DNA of 40,611 bases from positions 1-40,611 of the forward strand of contig JAJYCY010000012.1 in assembly GCA_021778035.1 (NCBI GenBank), written 5' to 3'. Origin of the DNA: Pseudomonadota bacterium. Its GTDB lineage: Bacteria > Pseudomonadota > Gammaproteobacteria > Acidiferrobacterales > UBA6901. Positions 1-8,313 of the stretch are shown piece after piece; position 1 is the first letter of the stretch; each line of letters starts with the position of its first letter. Both the position numbers and the translations under genes were made by a program. A model generated the notes under the pieces. It was not told the DNA's origin, did not search any database, and was given only the letters and a program-made list of their open reading frames with translations.

Positions 1-2
1 TC

Positions 3-1187
3 GGCGCGAGTCTGGGCATCGCCCTGGGCGGGACAGGAATGCGTGCCGCGGTGGTCGAGTCTGTGCCTTATGGCGATGCGCGGCAGCCGAGCTATGATGA
101 CAGGACCGTCGCGCTTGCTTACGGGTCAAAGCGCATTTTCCTGGCGCTGGATGTCTGGAACGGCCTGTGTGCCCGGGACGGAGTCACGGCGATCCAGCGG
201 ATTCACGTTTCCGACCAGGGCCATTTCGGTCTTGCCCACCTCGATGCCGCCACTGCTGGTGTCGAGGCGCTCGGGTTCGTGGTGGAAAACCGCGTTCTGG
301 GTGCCGTCCTGACCGAACGGCTCGGATCGGTGACCGGAGTTGAACTGCTGCAGCCCGCCACCATGACTGCGGTCGAATTCGAGGACCAGAACGTTTCGGT
401 GACAATCGATCACGCCGGCCAAACGCGGCGGCTGACGTCGCGGCTGGTTGTAGCCGCAGACGGCGGCAATTCGGTGGCGCGATCGCTTGCAGGAATTCCG
501 GTCAGCCGGATGCATTACCGTCAGTCGGCGATAGTTACCAATGTTTCCACGGAGCGCCCGCATCAGGGAACGGCGTTTGAGCGGTTTACGCAGAGCGGGC
601 CGCTGGCACTGCTGCCCATGTCGGGGGACCGCTGCAGCGTGGTGTGGAGTCTCGGGCCGCAGCAGGCGCAGGCCATGCTGGAGCTGCCTGATGTCGCCTT
701 TCTCGACCGGTTGCAGGACACATTCGGCGACCGTCTCGGCCGGCTGACCCGCGTCGGCAGGCGCCAGTGTCACGCTCTGGAGCTCACCCGCGTCGCCGAA
801 CACGTGCGGCCACGCCTGGCCCTGGTCGGAAACGCCGCACATACCGTGCATCCGGTGGCCGGCCAGGGCTTCAATCTCGGACTGCGTGATGTCGCCGTGC
901 TGGCCCAGGTGCTGGTGGAAGCCTGGCGGCAGGGCGCGGATCCGGGCAGCATCGGCGTTCTGCGCCGCTATGCCGAGTGGCGGCGACGCGACAATCTTGC
1001 CGTCAGCCGGTTTACAGATGGTCTGGTGCGCATTTTCTCCAACAGTGTTGTGCCCCTGGTCTTCGCACGCAACCTCGGCCTGGTGGCGGTTGATCTCGTG
1101 CCTGGCATCAAGCGCGCACTGGTAAACCGCGCGACAGGTCTCGCAGGACGGCAGCCGCTCCTTGCCCGCGGCCTGCCGCTGGTCTAG
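3..1187 (+). CDS. ubiH: UbiH-type FAD monooxygenase (2-octaprenyl-6-methoxyphenol hydroxylase), 5' end cut by window
   Basis: Flavin-dependent aromatic hydroxylase of ubiquinone biosynthesis, expected in the soluble or membrane-associated Ubi complex. The reading frame is open to the first base of the window and upstream of the first ATG (39) it encodes GASLGIALGGTG, the second half of the Rossmann GxGxxG dinucleotide-binding loop. The true start is therefore outside the window and ATG 39 is internal. The FAD-binding motif near the C-terminus reads GNAAHTVHPVAGQGFNLG; the Asn in GNAAH is the form found in UbiH, where UbiI and UbiF have GDAAH. A second family member follows after 66 bp, reproducing the ubiH-ubiI (visC) tandem of gammaproteobacteria, so the two are probably cotranscribed. 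The C-terminus is intact. The UbiH assignment over its paralogues rests on the motif and the gene order. Confidence 0.85.
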   Translation, partial: GASLGIALGGTGMRAAVVESVPYGDARQPSYDDRTVALAYGSKRIFLALDVWNGLCARDGVTAIQRIHVSDQGHFGLAHLDAATAGVEALGFVVENRVLGAVLTERLGSVTGVELLQPATMTAVEFEDQNVSVTIDHAGQTRRLTSRLVVAADGGNSVARSLAGIPVSRMHYRQSAIVTNVSTERPHQGTAFERFTQSGPLALLPMSGDRCSVVWSLGPQQAQAMLELPDVAFLDRLQDTFGDRLGRLTRVGRRQCHALELTRVAEHVRPRLALVGNAAHTVHPVAGQGFNLGLRDVAVLAQVLVEAWRQGADPGSIGVLRRYAEWRRRDNLAVSRFTDGLVRIFSNSVVPLVFARNLGLVAVDLVPGIKRALVNRATGLAGRQPLLARGLPLV

Positions 1188-1253
1188 CGCGATGAGTGGA
1201 TGCGCAGCCGGGCGCCGGCTGGAAGGCGGACGGTCTGGCCCGGAGGCCAGCCC

Positions 1254-2501
1254 GTGATTCCGTCGAAAGCGTACGGCAAGGCCGCTGACTGCGATCTGCT
1301 CATCGTTGGTGCCGGGATGGTCGGGGCAGTGCTAGCGCTTGCCTGTGGCCAGGCCGGGCTGCGGGTAATCGTGGTCGATAGTCAGATTTCCGCACCCCCG
1401 CCACCCGGAGGATATGACCTGCGGGTCAGCGCCTTTACACTGGCGTCCCGCGCGATTTTCCGCAATCTGGGGATCTGGGATGACCTGGTTGCGCGGCGCG
1501 TATGTCCGTTCCGGGAAATGCAGGTCTGGGATTCACGTGGAAGCGGAGCAATCCACTTCGATGCCGCTGATCTCGGCGAGGCACAGCTGGGGTACATAAT
1601 CGAGAATGCGGCGATCGCGCATGCTGCGCACGCGCATATCTCCAGGCTGCCCACCGTGAGATACCTCTGCCCGGTTGATCTGGTCAGGCTCGAGGTCAAT
1701 GACGCGGGGGTCACAGCGGTCCTTTCGGACGGGAAGCCGGTCACGGCGGGTCTTGTGGTCGGTGCCGACGGCGGCAGGTCACAGGTGCGTCGCCTCGCGG
1801 GCATCGACAGCCGTTCCGGGAGCTACGGCCAGGTTGCCATTGTTGCGAATGTCCACACTTCAGTGCCCCATGGTGAAATTGCGCGCCAGGTTTTTCTCGC
1901 GGGTGGCCCGCTCGCGTTTCTTCCGCTGTGCGATGCGAATCTGTCCTCCATCGTCTGGTCGTGTGATTCCGGCCACGCTACATCCCTGCTCGGCCTTGAA
2001 GATACCGCTTTCTGCCGGCAACTCGAGGAGCAGTTTGGCGACAGTCTGGGCAGAATCGGTCCGGTGGGGGCGCGCGCCGCGTTCCCGCTGGGTTTTGCGC
2101 ATGCCGATCACTACGTTGCCACGCGGGTCGCGCTGGTCGGGGATGCCGCGCACCGTGTCCATCCTCTGGCCGGTCAGGGGGTCAATCTCGGACTGCTCGA
2201 TGCCGCAGCGCTTGCCGAGGTCACCAAAAATGCTTTCCGGTGCGGCAGGGATATCGGTGCGTTCGGGACGCTGCGCCGCTACGAGCGGTGGCGCAAGGGC
2301 GCCAACTTCATGATGCTGGAGGTCACCGACGCATTCAAGCGCGTGTTCGGCACTGACAGCCCGCCGGTGCGGGCAGCGCGGAATTTCGGTCTGACGGCTG
2401 CCGACGCAATTGTTCCCGTCAAGCGCCTGATCATGCGCAGGGCTGTCGGGCTGGACGGTGATCTGCCACCGCTTGCCAGGGTCACGAGAGCCGCAGACTG
2501 A
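1254..2501 (+). CDS. ubiI: UbiI/VisC-type FAD monooxygenase (ubiquinone C5-hydroxylase family)
   Basis: Second flavin monooxygenase of the UbiH/COQ6 family, expected to hydroxylate the ubiquinone ring precursor. The N-terminus shows CDLLIVGAGMVGAVLALA (Rossmann FAD loop) and the C-terminal half shows GDAAHRVHPLAGQGVNLGLLD, the UbiI/UbiF form of the second FAD motif. The frame is open from 1200, but a GGAGG at 1242-1246 sits seven bases before GTG 1254, so I start there (415 residues, the usual size for the family being about 400). It follows the UbiH gene and is probably in the same operon. A GC-rich inverted repeat (2502-2507 with 2518-2523) begins just after the stop but has no T-run. UbiF or a broad-specificity UbiL/UbiM-like activity cannot be excluded from sequence alone. 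Confidence 0.8.
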   Translation: MIPSKAYGKAADCDLLIVGAGMVGAVLALACGQAGLRVIVVDSQISAPPPPGGYDLRVSAFTLASRAIFRNLGIWDDLVARRVCPFREMQVWDSRGSGAIHFDAADLGEAQLGYIIENAAIAHAAHAHISRLPTVRYLCPVDLVRLEVNDAGVTAVLSDGKPVTAGLVVGADGGRSQVRRLAGIDSRSGSYGQVAIVANVHTSVPHGEIARQVFLAGGPLAFLPLCDANLSSIVWSCDSGHATSLLGLEDTAFCRQLEEQFGDSLGRIGPVGARAAFPLGFAHADHYVATRVALVGDAAHRVHPLAGQGVNLGLLDAAALAEVTKNAFRCGRDIGAFGTLRRYERWRKGANFMMLEVTDAFKRVFGTDSPPVRAARNFGLTAADAIVPVKRLIMRRAVGLDGDLPPLARVTRAAD

Positions 2502-2576
2502 CCCCGGTTCCCGGGTGCCGGGGCGGATTCCGGTGCGGCCCCGCAAATGTCCCGCTGCCGGCAGCGCTATTGTCCG

Positions 2577-4010
2577 TCAGTCTGTCCGTTCCGGATCCGG
2601 GTTTCTGCGTCTTACCTCGAGCCCGAGTTCCTTTAGCTTGCGGGTGAGGGTATTGCGGCCCCAACCGAGCTTGTGCGCCGCATCCCGCTTCCTGCCGCCG
2701 GTGTGCCTGAGCGCCACCTCAATCAAAATGCGCTCAAAGGCCGGATTCAGATTTTCGAGGATGTTGGTTTCGCCGCGCGTCAGGCGCTCGTCGATCAGAT
2801 GCCGCAGTCCGGTCTCCCAGTCCGGCTTCCGCTGCGGATCAGACACTGAACTGCGCAGCTCCTGTGGCAGATCCTCGATGCGTATGTTCTGCCCCGGAGC
2901 CATGACCGTCAGCCAGCGGCAGGTATTCTCAAGCTGCCGGACATTGCCGGGCCATGACAGGTTGCCTATGTAGGCCAGTGTTTCCGGCAGCAGCTGCTTG
3001 GTTTCCGTCTGCAACTCCTGCGCGCAGGCCTCAAGGAAATGCAGCGCCAGCACCGCGATGTCTTCACGGCGGGCGCGCAGCGGCGGGATGTGCACGCGGA
3101 TCACGTTCAGCCGGTGAAACAGGTCCTCACGGAAGCGCCCGTCCTGGACGCGGCCTTCGAGATCCTGGTTCGTTGCCGCCACGATGCGCACGTTGGTTTC
3201 GATCTGTTCATGACCTCCGACGCGGTAGAATCTTCCGTCAGAAAGTACGCGCAGCAGCCTCGTCTGGAGTTCTGCCGGCATGTCTCCGATTTCGTCGAGA
3301 AACAGGGTTCCCTCGTGTGCCTGCTCGAACCGGCCCTTACGCTGCGATGTGGCGCCGGTGAACGCCCCACGCTCATGGCCAAACAGCTCGGACTCAAGCA
3401 GCTCTCGGGGAATGGCTGCGATGTTTATTGCGATAAACGGTTTGTCTGCGCGGGGACTGTGACGGTGGAGCGCCCGCGCCACAAGTTCCTTGCCGGTGCC
3501 TGATTCGCCATTGATAAGAACGTTCAGATGCGACCGGGACAGGCGTCCGATGGCCCGGAATACCTCCTGCATGGCCGGTGCCTCGCCGAGGATCTCCGGC
3601 ACCGCGCCCCGTCCGGAAACGGGTTCATTGCGATGCCGGCGATGATGCTCGATGGCGCGGCGTGTGAGCTTTACCGCATCGTCGACGTCGAAAGGCTTGG
3701 GCAGGTATTCGAATGCGCCGCCGCGGTAGGCAGCCACCGCGCTTTCCAGGTCGGAGTGCGCGGTCATGATGATGATCGGAAGCTCCGGAAAGCGTCCGCG
3801 GATGGAATCCAAAAGCTCGAGCCCGCCCACACCCGGCATGCGTATATCCGTGATGATGGCATCCGGCTGCTGGTGGCTGAGGTTGGCCAGAACCTGATCG
3901 GCAGACTCGAACGTACGCACGGCGATTCCGTCCTGCTGCAGGGCTCGTTCCAGAACCCAGCGGATTGACTGATCGTCGTCGATAATCCAGGCGGCTTCCT
4001 GCTTACCCAT
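2577..4010 (-). CDS. ntrC: Nitrogen regulatory response regulator NtrC (GlnG)
   Basis: Sigma-54 activator of nitrogen-assimilation promoters. Residues 1-120 form a receiver domain with the acidic pocket DDD at 11-13 and the phosphoacceptor Asp55 in IITDIRMPG. The central AAA+ domain has the Walker A motif GESGTGKE and the GAFTGA loop that contacts sigma-54. The C-terminal Fis-type helix-turn-helix reads GGRKRDAAHKLGWGRNTLTRKL. I start at ATG 4010 (477 residues), which gives an 8-bp overlap with the end of ntrB and so translational coupling; the upstream open frame lies inside ntrB. It is convergent with ubiI. Together with ntrB and glnA it makes the standard glnA-ntrB-ntrC block, and its own targets can be seen in front of both glnA and ntrB. 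Confidence 0.97.
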   Translation of the reverse strand: MGKQEAAWIIDDDQSIRWVLERALQQDGIAVRTFESADQVLANLSHQQPDAIITDIRMPGVGGLELLDSIRGRFPELPIIIMTAHSDLESAVAAYRGGAFEYLPKPFDVDDAVKLTRRAIEHHRRHRNEPVSGRGAVPEILGEAPAMQEVFRAIGRLSRSHLNVLINGESGTGKELVARALHRHSPRADKPFIAINIAAIPRELLESELFGHERGAFTGATSQRKGRFEQAHEGTLFLDEIGDMPAELQTRLLRVLSDGRFYRVGGHEQIETNVRIVAATNQDLEGRVQDGRFREDLFHRLNVIRVHIPPLRARREDIAVLALHFLEACAQELQTETKQLLPETLAYIGNLSWPGNVRQLENTCRWLTVMAPGQNIRIEDLPQELRSSVSDPQRKPDWETGLRHLIDERLTRGETNILENLNPAFERILIEVALRHTGGRKRDAAHKLGWGRNTLTRKLKELGLEVRRRNPDPERTD

Positions 4011-5055
4011 TTCCGTCTCCCATTGGCAAATAAATGCGAAACACCGTCTGCAGCGGCCGGCTGATGCATTCAATCATGCCATCGTGGCGGTGAATGATGT
4101 CCTGCGCGATAAACAGGCCCAGTCCGGTCCCGTCGGCGCGACCGGTGATCATCGGATAGAAGATGTGTTCGCGGATTTCATCCGGAACCCCGGGGCCGTT
4201 GTCCTCGATTTCCGCTCGCAGTACCAGTCTGTGACGGAGCTGTCCGATGGTGAACTGACGCTCTATGCGCGAGCGCAGCCATATGGTTCCCTTGCCAGCA
4301 AGCGCCTGGGAAGCATTGCGGACGATATTCAGGATCGCCTGAATGAGCTGATCGGGGTCGGCCGGAAAATCAGGCAGGCTGGGATCGTAGTCACGGCGTA
4401 CGCTGATGCCGTCTGGAGTCTCTGCGAGCACCAGGCTGCGGACGTGTTCGAATACCTGGTGGATGTTTGTCGAGCGTTTGTTGAGCGGGGTATTCGGGCC
4501 GACCATGCGGTCTACGAGACTGCGCAGACGGTCCGCCTCGCGGATGATGATGCGCGTGTATTCAGCAAGCTCGTCATCCGGAAGCCTGCGCTCCAGAAGC
4601 TGTGCCGCGCCACGCAGTCCACCAAGCGGATTTTTGATCTCATGCGCAAGCCCGCGGATCAGTGCCCGGCTCGTGGCACGCTGATCGAGCATCCTCTCCT
4701 CGCGGGCAATGCGCAGAAGCCGGTCCACGGGCGTCAATTCAATGAGCAGTTCGGTTGTACCATCGACCGGAAGCGGCGTGACTGCACAGTCCACGGTGAT
4801 GTCACGCCCGTCGGCAAGCGTGACGCGCAGGCCGTGATCGGTAAATGGGTGCCCGCTCTCCAGGCTGTCTTCGAGCTGTCCGATCAGCGCGGCGTTGTGC
4901 GGGAGCAGCTCGCGCAGCCCGATCCCCAGGATTTGGCGGGCGCTGAGGTGAAAAAGCATCTCGCCAGCCGGGTTAATGGCCCGTATCCGCAACGAACTGT
5001 CCAGGACAACGACTGTTGCGGTCAGGTTTTCCAGAATATGCCGGCAATCGTTCAC
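4003..5055 (-). CDS. ntrB: Nitrogen regulation sensor histidine kinase NtrB (GlnL)
   Basis: Soluble two-component kinase/phosphatase that phosphorylates NtrC under control of the PII protein. The 350-residue product is the usual length. An N-terminal PAS domain (about residues 5-115, with DSSLRIRAINPAGE) is followed by the HisKA dimerisation helix with His138 in the H-box GLAHEIKNPLGG. The ATPase domain has the N-box region IVRNASQAL, a DNGPGVP G1 box and the GTGLGLFI G2 box. There is no transmembrane segment or signal peptide, as expected for NtrB. The gene lies 217 bp downstream of glnA, past a strong terminator, with an NtrC-type palindrome about 115 bp upstream of its start. It therefore probably has its own promoter in addition to any readthrough. 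Confidence 0.96.
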   Translation of the reverse strand: MNDCRHILENLTATVVVLDSSLRIRAINPAGEMLFHLSARQILGIGLRELLPHNAALIGQLEDSLESGHPFTDHGLRVTLADGRDITVDCAVTPLPVDGTTELLIELTPVDRLLRIAREERMLDQRATSRALIRGLAHEIKNPLGGLRGAAQLLERRLPDDELAEYTRIIIREADRLRSLVDRMVGPNTPLNKRSTNIHQVFEHVRSLVLAETPDGISVRRDYDPSLPDFPADPDQLIQAILNIVRNASQALAGKGTIWLRSRIERQFTIGQLRHRLVLRAEIEDNGPGVPDEIREHIFYPMITGRADGTGLGLFIAQDIIHRHDGMIECISRPLQTVFRIYLPMGDGNG

Positions 5056-5169
5056 CGAAACGGAGCCTCAGAAGGTCACGGAGCAACAAAAAGCAAAAAC
5101 CGCACCAATTACGATTTCCAAGGAAAATAAATGGGTTACACGAGGTACGTATGTTAGCAGAAAATCATT

Positions 5170-5186
5170 TGCACCAGAAGAGTGCA
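5170..5186. promoter_or_regulatory. NtrC-type binding site upstream of ntrB
   Basis: The 17-bp sequence TGCACCAGAAGAGTGCA matches the NtrC consensus TGCACC-N5-GGTGCA at all but one base. It sits between the glnA terminator and the ntrB start codon, the position of the NtrC-repressed glnL promoter in enteric bacteria. Direct sequence match; the autoregulatory role is inferred. Confidence 0.75.
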
Positions 5187-5218
5187 AATTAATCCGGATC
5201 GCCGCCAGATTAATCACC

Positions 5219-5247
5219 AAAAAAACGCCCCCGGGAGCGGGGGCGTT
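5219..5247 (-). terminator. Rho-independent terminator of glnA
   Basis: Read on the minus strand, CGCCCCC (5239-5245) pairs with GGGGGCG (5226-5232) across a six-base loop, and a run of seven T follows directly. It lies 25 bp after the glnA stop codon and separates glnA from ntrBC. Confidence 0.92.
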
Positions 5248-5272
5248 CGGTATTGCGCGGGAGACCTGAGGA

Positions 5273-6682
5273 TCAGACGCTGTAATACATGTCGAATTCC
5301 ACCGGGTGGGTCGTCATGCGCAGGCGTGTGACATCGTTCATCTTGAGTGCAATGTAGGCATCGATGAGATCATCCGTGAAGACGCCGCCTGCTGTCAGGA
5401 ACTTCCTGTCCTTGTCGAGCATGTCGATCGCCTGGTCGAGCGCATGGCAAACAGTTGGGATCTTCTTTTCCTCTTCCGGAGGCAGATCGTACAGATCCTT
5501 GTCCATGGCTTCGCCGGGATGGATCTTGTTCTGGATGCCATCGAGGCCAGCCATCATCATTGCAGCGAAAGCAAGGTAGGGGTTGCTGCCAGCGTCCGGA
5601 AACCGCACTTCGATGCGACGCGCTTTCGGGTTGGAAACGTAGGGGATTCGAATGGATGCAGACCGGTTGCGTGCCGAGTAGGCCAGCATGACCGGCGCTT
5701 CGAATCCGGGTACCAGGCGCTTGTAGCTGTTGGTAAGCGAGTTGGTGAACGCATTCAGGGCGCGCGCGTGCTTGATGATGCCGCCGATGTAGTACAGCGC
5801 GACGTCGCTCAGGCCACCATAGCTATTGCCGGTAAACAGGTTCTTGCCGCCCTTGGCGAGCGACTGGTGCACATGCATTCCCGAGCCGTTGTCTCCGACT
5901 AGCGGTTTCGGCATGAAGGTCGCCGTTTTGCCGTAGGCGTGGGCAACATTATGAACGCAGTACTTGTAGATCTGGAGCTCATCGGCTTTCTTGACGAGCG
6001 TGTTGAATTTCATGCCGATTTCGTTCTGCCCTGCGGTCGCGACTTCGTGATGGTGGGTTTCGATGCTGAGACCCATTTCCTCCATGGCAAGGCACATGGC
6101 CGAACGGATGTCCTGCTGGGAATCGACCGGTGGTACCGGGAAGTAGCCGCCCTTGATGCCGGGACGGTGGCCGAGATTGCCACCCTCATAGGCTTTCTCC
6201 GTGTTCCACGATGCTTCCTCGGAATCGACCTTCACGAATGACCCGCTGATGTCGGAGCTCCAGCGCACGTCATCGAAAATGAAAAACTCAGCTTCGGGCC
6301 CGAAGAAGGCGGTATCAGCAACGCCGGTGCTCTTGAGGTAAGCCTCGGCGCGTTTGGCGAGCGATCGTGGGTCGCGTTCGTAACCCTGCATGGTGCTGGG
6401 TTCGATGACGTCGCAGCGCAGGATAAGCGTTTTCTCTTCCATGAAGGGGTCCATGACAGCAGTGGCTGCCTCTGGCATGAGGATCATGTCGGATTCCTGG
6501 ATCCCCTTCCATCCCGCGATCGATGAACCATCGAACATCTTGCCTTCCTCGAACAGGGTGGCATCAACGGTGCTTGCCGGCACCGAAACATGCTGTTCCT
6601 TGCCCTTGGTGTCGGTAAAACGGAAGTCCACGAACTTTACTTCCTTTTCCTTGATCATTTTGAGCACATCAGCGCCAGACAT
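5273..6682 (-). CDS. glnA: Glutamine synthetase, type I (GS-I beta, adenylylated form)
   Basis: ATP-dependent synthesis of glutamine from glutamate and ammonia, as a cytoplasmic dodecamer. The protein aligns by eye along its whole length with enteric Gln[18 protein letters not shown] at the N-terminus, FFGPEAEFF and [10 protein letters not shown] at the active site, and NRSASIRIP near the ATP site. Tyr398 in DLYDLPPEE is the adenylylation site, so activity should be controlled by GlnE as well as by transcription. I start at ATG 6682 (469 residues, family length 468-469), nine codons inside the longest frame, because AGGAGG lies seven bases upstream. A sigma-54 promoter and an upstream NtrC-like site precede it, and a terminator follows. 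Confidence 0.98.
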   Translation of the reverse strand: MSGADVLKMIKEKEVKFVDFRFTDTKGKEQHVSVPASTVDATLFEEGKMFDGSSIAGWKGIQESDMILMPEAATAVMDPFMEEKTLILRCDVIEPSTMQGYERDPRSLAKRAEAYLKSTGVADTAFFGPEAEFFIFDDVRWSSDISGSFVKVDSEEASWNTEKAYEGGNLGHRPGIKGGYFPVPPVDSQQDIRSAMCLAMEEMGLSIETHHHEVATAGQNEIGMKFNTLVKKADELQIYKYCVHNVAHAYGKTATFMPKPLVGDNGSGMHVHQSLAKGGKNLFTGNSYGGLSDVALYYIGGIIKHARALNAFTNSLTNSYKRLVPGFEAPVMLAYSARNRSASIRIPYVSNPKARRIEVRFPDAGSNPYLAFAAMMMAGLDGIQNKIHPGEAMDKDLYDLPPEEEKKIPTVCHALDQAIDMLDKDRKFLTAGGVFTDDLIDAYIALKMNDVTRLRMTTHPVEFDMYYSV

Positions 6683-6778
6683 CGGATTTCCTCCTAAAAA
6701 TGAAGACAATGATACTTGGAACCGGGCATGGACCTGCGCACAGGCATCGGTCCATGGCGAAACTTGAGCCCGACATTT

Positions 6779-6794
6779 TGCACGAAATATGCCA
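6779..6794 (-). promoter_or_regulatory. Sigma-54 (-24/-12) promoter of glnA
   Basis: On the minus strand the sequence is TGGCATATTTCGTGCA. It has GG and GC with the 11-base spacing required by sigma-54 and matches 9 of the 12 defined positions of TGGCACG-N4-TTGCA. Transcription would start near 6768, giving a leader of about 85 nt before the glnA ATG. The NtrC-like site 94-110 bp further upstream supports the call. Confidence 0.8.
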
Positions 6795-6857
6795 TCATCG
6801 GAATGGAAATAATTTGTTGTTTTTACGCTTGTTTTATTCTAGTTGTCCTGATCAGTG

Positions 6858-6872
6858 GCCCTATTATAGGGC
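6858..6872. repeat. Perfect inverted repeat between the glnA promoter and its enhancer
   Basis: GCCCTATTATAGGGC is two 6-base arms around TTA. It lies between the sigma-54 promoter and the NtrC-like site. It could be an operator for another regulator or the site of a second promoter; nothing in the sequence decides which. Confidence 0.5.
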
Positions 6873-6887
6873 ATTAATCGCACTATT

Positions 6888-6904
6888 TGCGCAATAATGG
6901 TGCG
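6888..6904. promoter_or_regulatory. NtrC-like upstream activating site of glnA
   Basis: TGCGCAATAATGGTGCG has one good NtrC half-site (GGTGC) and one weaker one (TGCGC) at the correct 17-bp spacing. A second degenerate palindrome (6879-6893) overlaps it. The position, about 120-135 bp before the inferred start site, is usual for NtrC enhancers. It touches the 3' end of the CDF gene (stop at 6905), so the two units are tightly packed. Confidence 0.6.
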
Positions 6905-8074
6905 TTACCGAAAATATACCGCCAGCCTCGAGATATCAGGGTCATGCCTGACCGCGTCTTCCAGCTGCCGTGCGAGGCGAGTCGCCTCCGCATGATCGGA
7001 TACGACGCCGAGGGGAATGACGATTTCCACGCAGATGCGTCCATCGAGGTAGTGCAGAGTAACACGCTCGATATTCGTGCTGGCTTCGATCCCCCTGAAA
7101 TACCCATCCAGGCGCCCAAGTACCTCGGCACGCAGTGGCAGCAGGGAAGAGGGGGATCGCGCTGCGTCATCCTCGGCGTCGATATGGACCATGACATCGG
7201 CAATACCGTCGATTTCACTCATCAGCTTCACACGTACCGCCTCGCTAATCTGGTGTCCTTCAGAAACGCTGATTGCTTCATCGACGATCAGGTGTACGTC
7301 GACCAGCCCGCGGCCCCCGATGCGGCGCGTACGCAGAAGGTGCAGCGTTTTGACGCCACCGACGGCAAGAATTGTCTCGCGGATGCGCCGTAGCTTGTCG
7401 GTTTCCAGTCCGGTGTCGATCAACTCGCGCACTGCTGGCCATCCCAGGCTGATGCCGACTCTTCCGACGAACAGTGCAACGCCCAGTGCTGCCAGGGAAT
7501 CCATGTAATGCAGGCCGGCAATCGAGCCCGCAATACCCACGAAAACAATTATCGAGGAAATCGCATCGCTGCGGTGGTGCCACGCGTTCGCATGCAGGAG
7601 TTCCGACGCATAGCGGCGGGCGGTATGTTCGGTGTAGCGGTACAGCCCCTCCTTGACGAGGATGGTCAGGCCCGATACCCACAGGGTAAGCACGGACGGA
7701 GGAGGATACAGCGCGCCGCCGGAAAGACGCAGGCCGGCACGTATGGCAATGCTGATGGCCACGAGCAGCAGTACTGCGCCAAGGACCACCGTAACAGCGG
7801 TTTCTATGCGGGCATGGCCGTAGGGGTGTTCTTCATCGGCGGCTTTGGAACTGTGGGCCAGCGCGAACAGCACCAGCGTGTCCGTCGTGAGGTCGGAGAG
7901 CGTATGAAAGCCGTCCGCCACCAGCCCCTGCGAGCGGCCGACGAAGCCGGTAACTACCTGTCCGACCGCCAGTAGCGCATTCGTCGTGAGACTGACGAAG
8001 GTAACGCGGCGGCTGGCGCGGTAGCGCGCCGGATCGGTACTGTCGAGCAGCCCCGAAGCCGTTCGTTCGCTCAT
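6905..8074 (-). CDS. Cation diffusion facilitator (CDF) transporter, probably Zn2+/divalent metal
   Basis: Inner-membrane metal/proton antiporter. The first 220 residues hold about six hydrophobic segments. The transport site is visible as H57-xxx-D61 in helix 2 (ADGFHTLSD) and H166-xxx-D170 in helix 5 (WHHRSD), with the family motif HPYGHAR between helices. A His/Asp pair in both helices is the pattern associated with Zn2+ selectivity in the CDF family, whereas FieF-type members have Asp in helix 2. Residues from about 225 on form a long cytoplasmic tail of two ferredoxin-like segments, longer than in FieF (389 against about 300 residues), so an extra metal-sensing domain is likely. The start overlaps the stop of the TusA-like gene as ATGA, which implies translational coupling. 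The metal is inferred, not shown. Confidence 0.9.
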   Translation of the reverse strand: MSERTASGLLDSTDPARYRASRRVTFVSLTTNALLAVGQVVTGFVGRSQGLVADGFHTLSDLTTDTLVLFALAHSSKAADEEHPYGHARIETAVTVVLGAVLLLVAISIAIRAGLRLSGGALYPPPSVLTLWVSGLTILVKEGLYRYTEHTARRYASELLHANAWHHRSDAISSIIVFVGIAGSIAGLHYMDSLAALGVALFVGRVGISLGWPAVRELIDTGLETDKLRRIRETILAVGGVKTLHLLRTRRIGGRGLVDVHLIVDEAISVSEGHQISEAVRVKLMSEIDGIADVMVHIDAEDDAARSPSSLLPLRAEVLGRLDGYFRGIEASTNIERVTLHYLDGRICVEIVIPLGVVSDHAEATRLARQLEDAVRHDPDISRLAVYFR

Positions 8075-8313
8075 GATCCGCCGACCTGGTGGCCGGCACG
8101 GATGATAACAACGACTTCCCCGTCTTCCGTGCGGCTGTCCAGCACTTCATGTCCGTTGATGCGGCACCAGGACGGTATGTCCCGCAGCGCGCCCGGATCG
8201 GTGCATCGCACCTCCAGGATGTCACCGGCACTCAATGTGGCCATCCGGTTCTGGGTCCGTATGACCGGCATAGGGCAAAGCATGTTGCGGGCGTCAAGTT
8301 GGTGGCGATGCAT
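8071..8313 (-). CDS. TusA-family sulfur carrier protein
   Basis: Small (80 residues) SirA/TusA/YedF-fold protein that carries sulfane sulfur as a cysteine persulfide. The active-site motif LDARNMLCPMPVIRT has the conserved Cys followed by PxP, and the second half contains the family pattern CTDPGALRDIPSWC, which gives two additional cysteines. ATG 8313 overlaps the stop of the preceding PP-loop gene (TGATG) and its own stop overlaps the CDF start (ATGA), so the three genes are almost certainly one transcript. The neighbour is a tRNA-thiolase-like ATPase, so it may deliver sulfur to that enzyme. In sulfur oxidisers TusA proteins also serve the Dsr and sHdr pathways, so the role remains open. 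Confidence 0.9.
   Translation of the reverse strand: MHRHQLDARNMLCPMPVIRTQNRMATLSAGDILEVRCTDPGALRDIPSWCRINGHEVLDSRTEDGEVVVIIRAGHQVGGS

Noticed and set aside
126-851. Long antisense frames opposite ubiH, surA, lptD, hdrB and other genes
   Set aside because: They are the usual GC-driven shadows of strong genes, with no ribosome site or recognisable domain.
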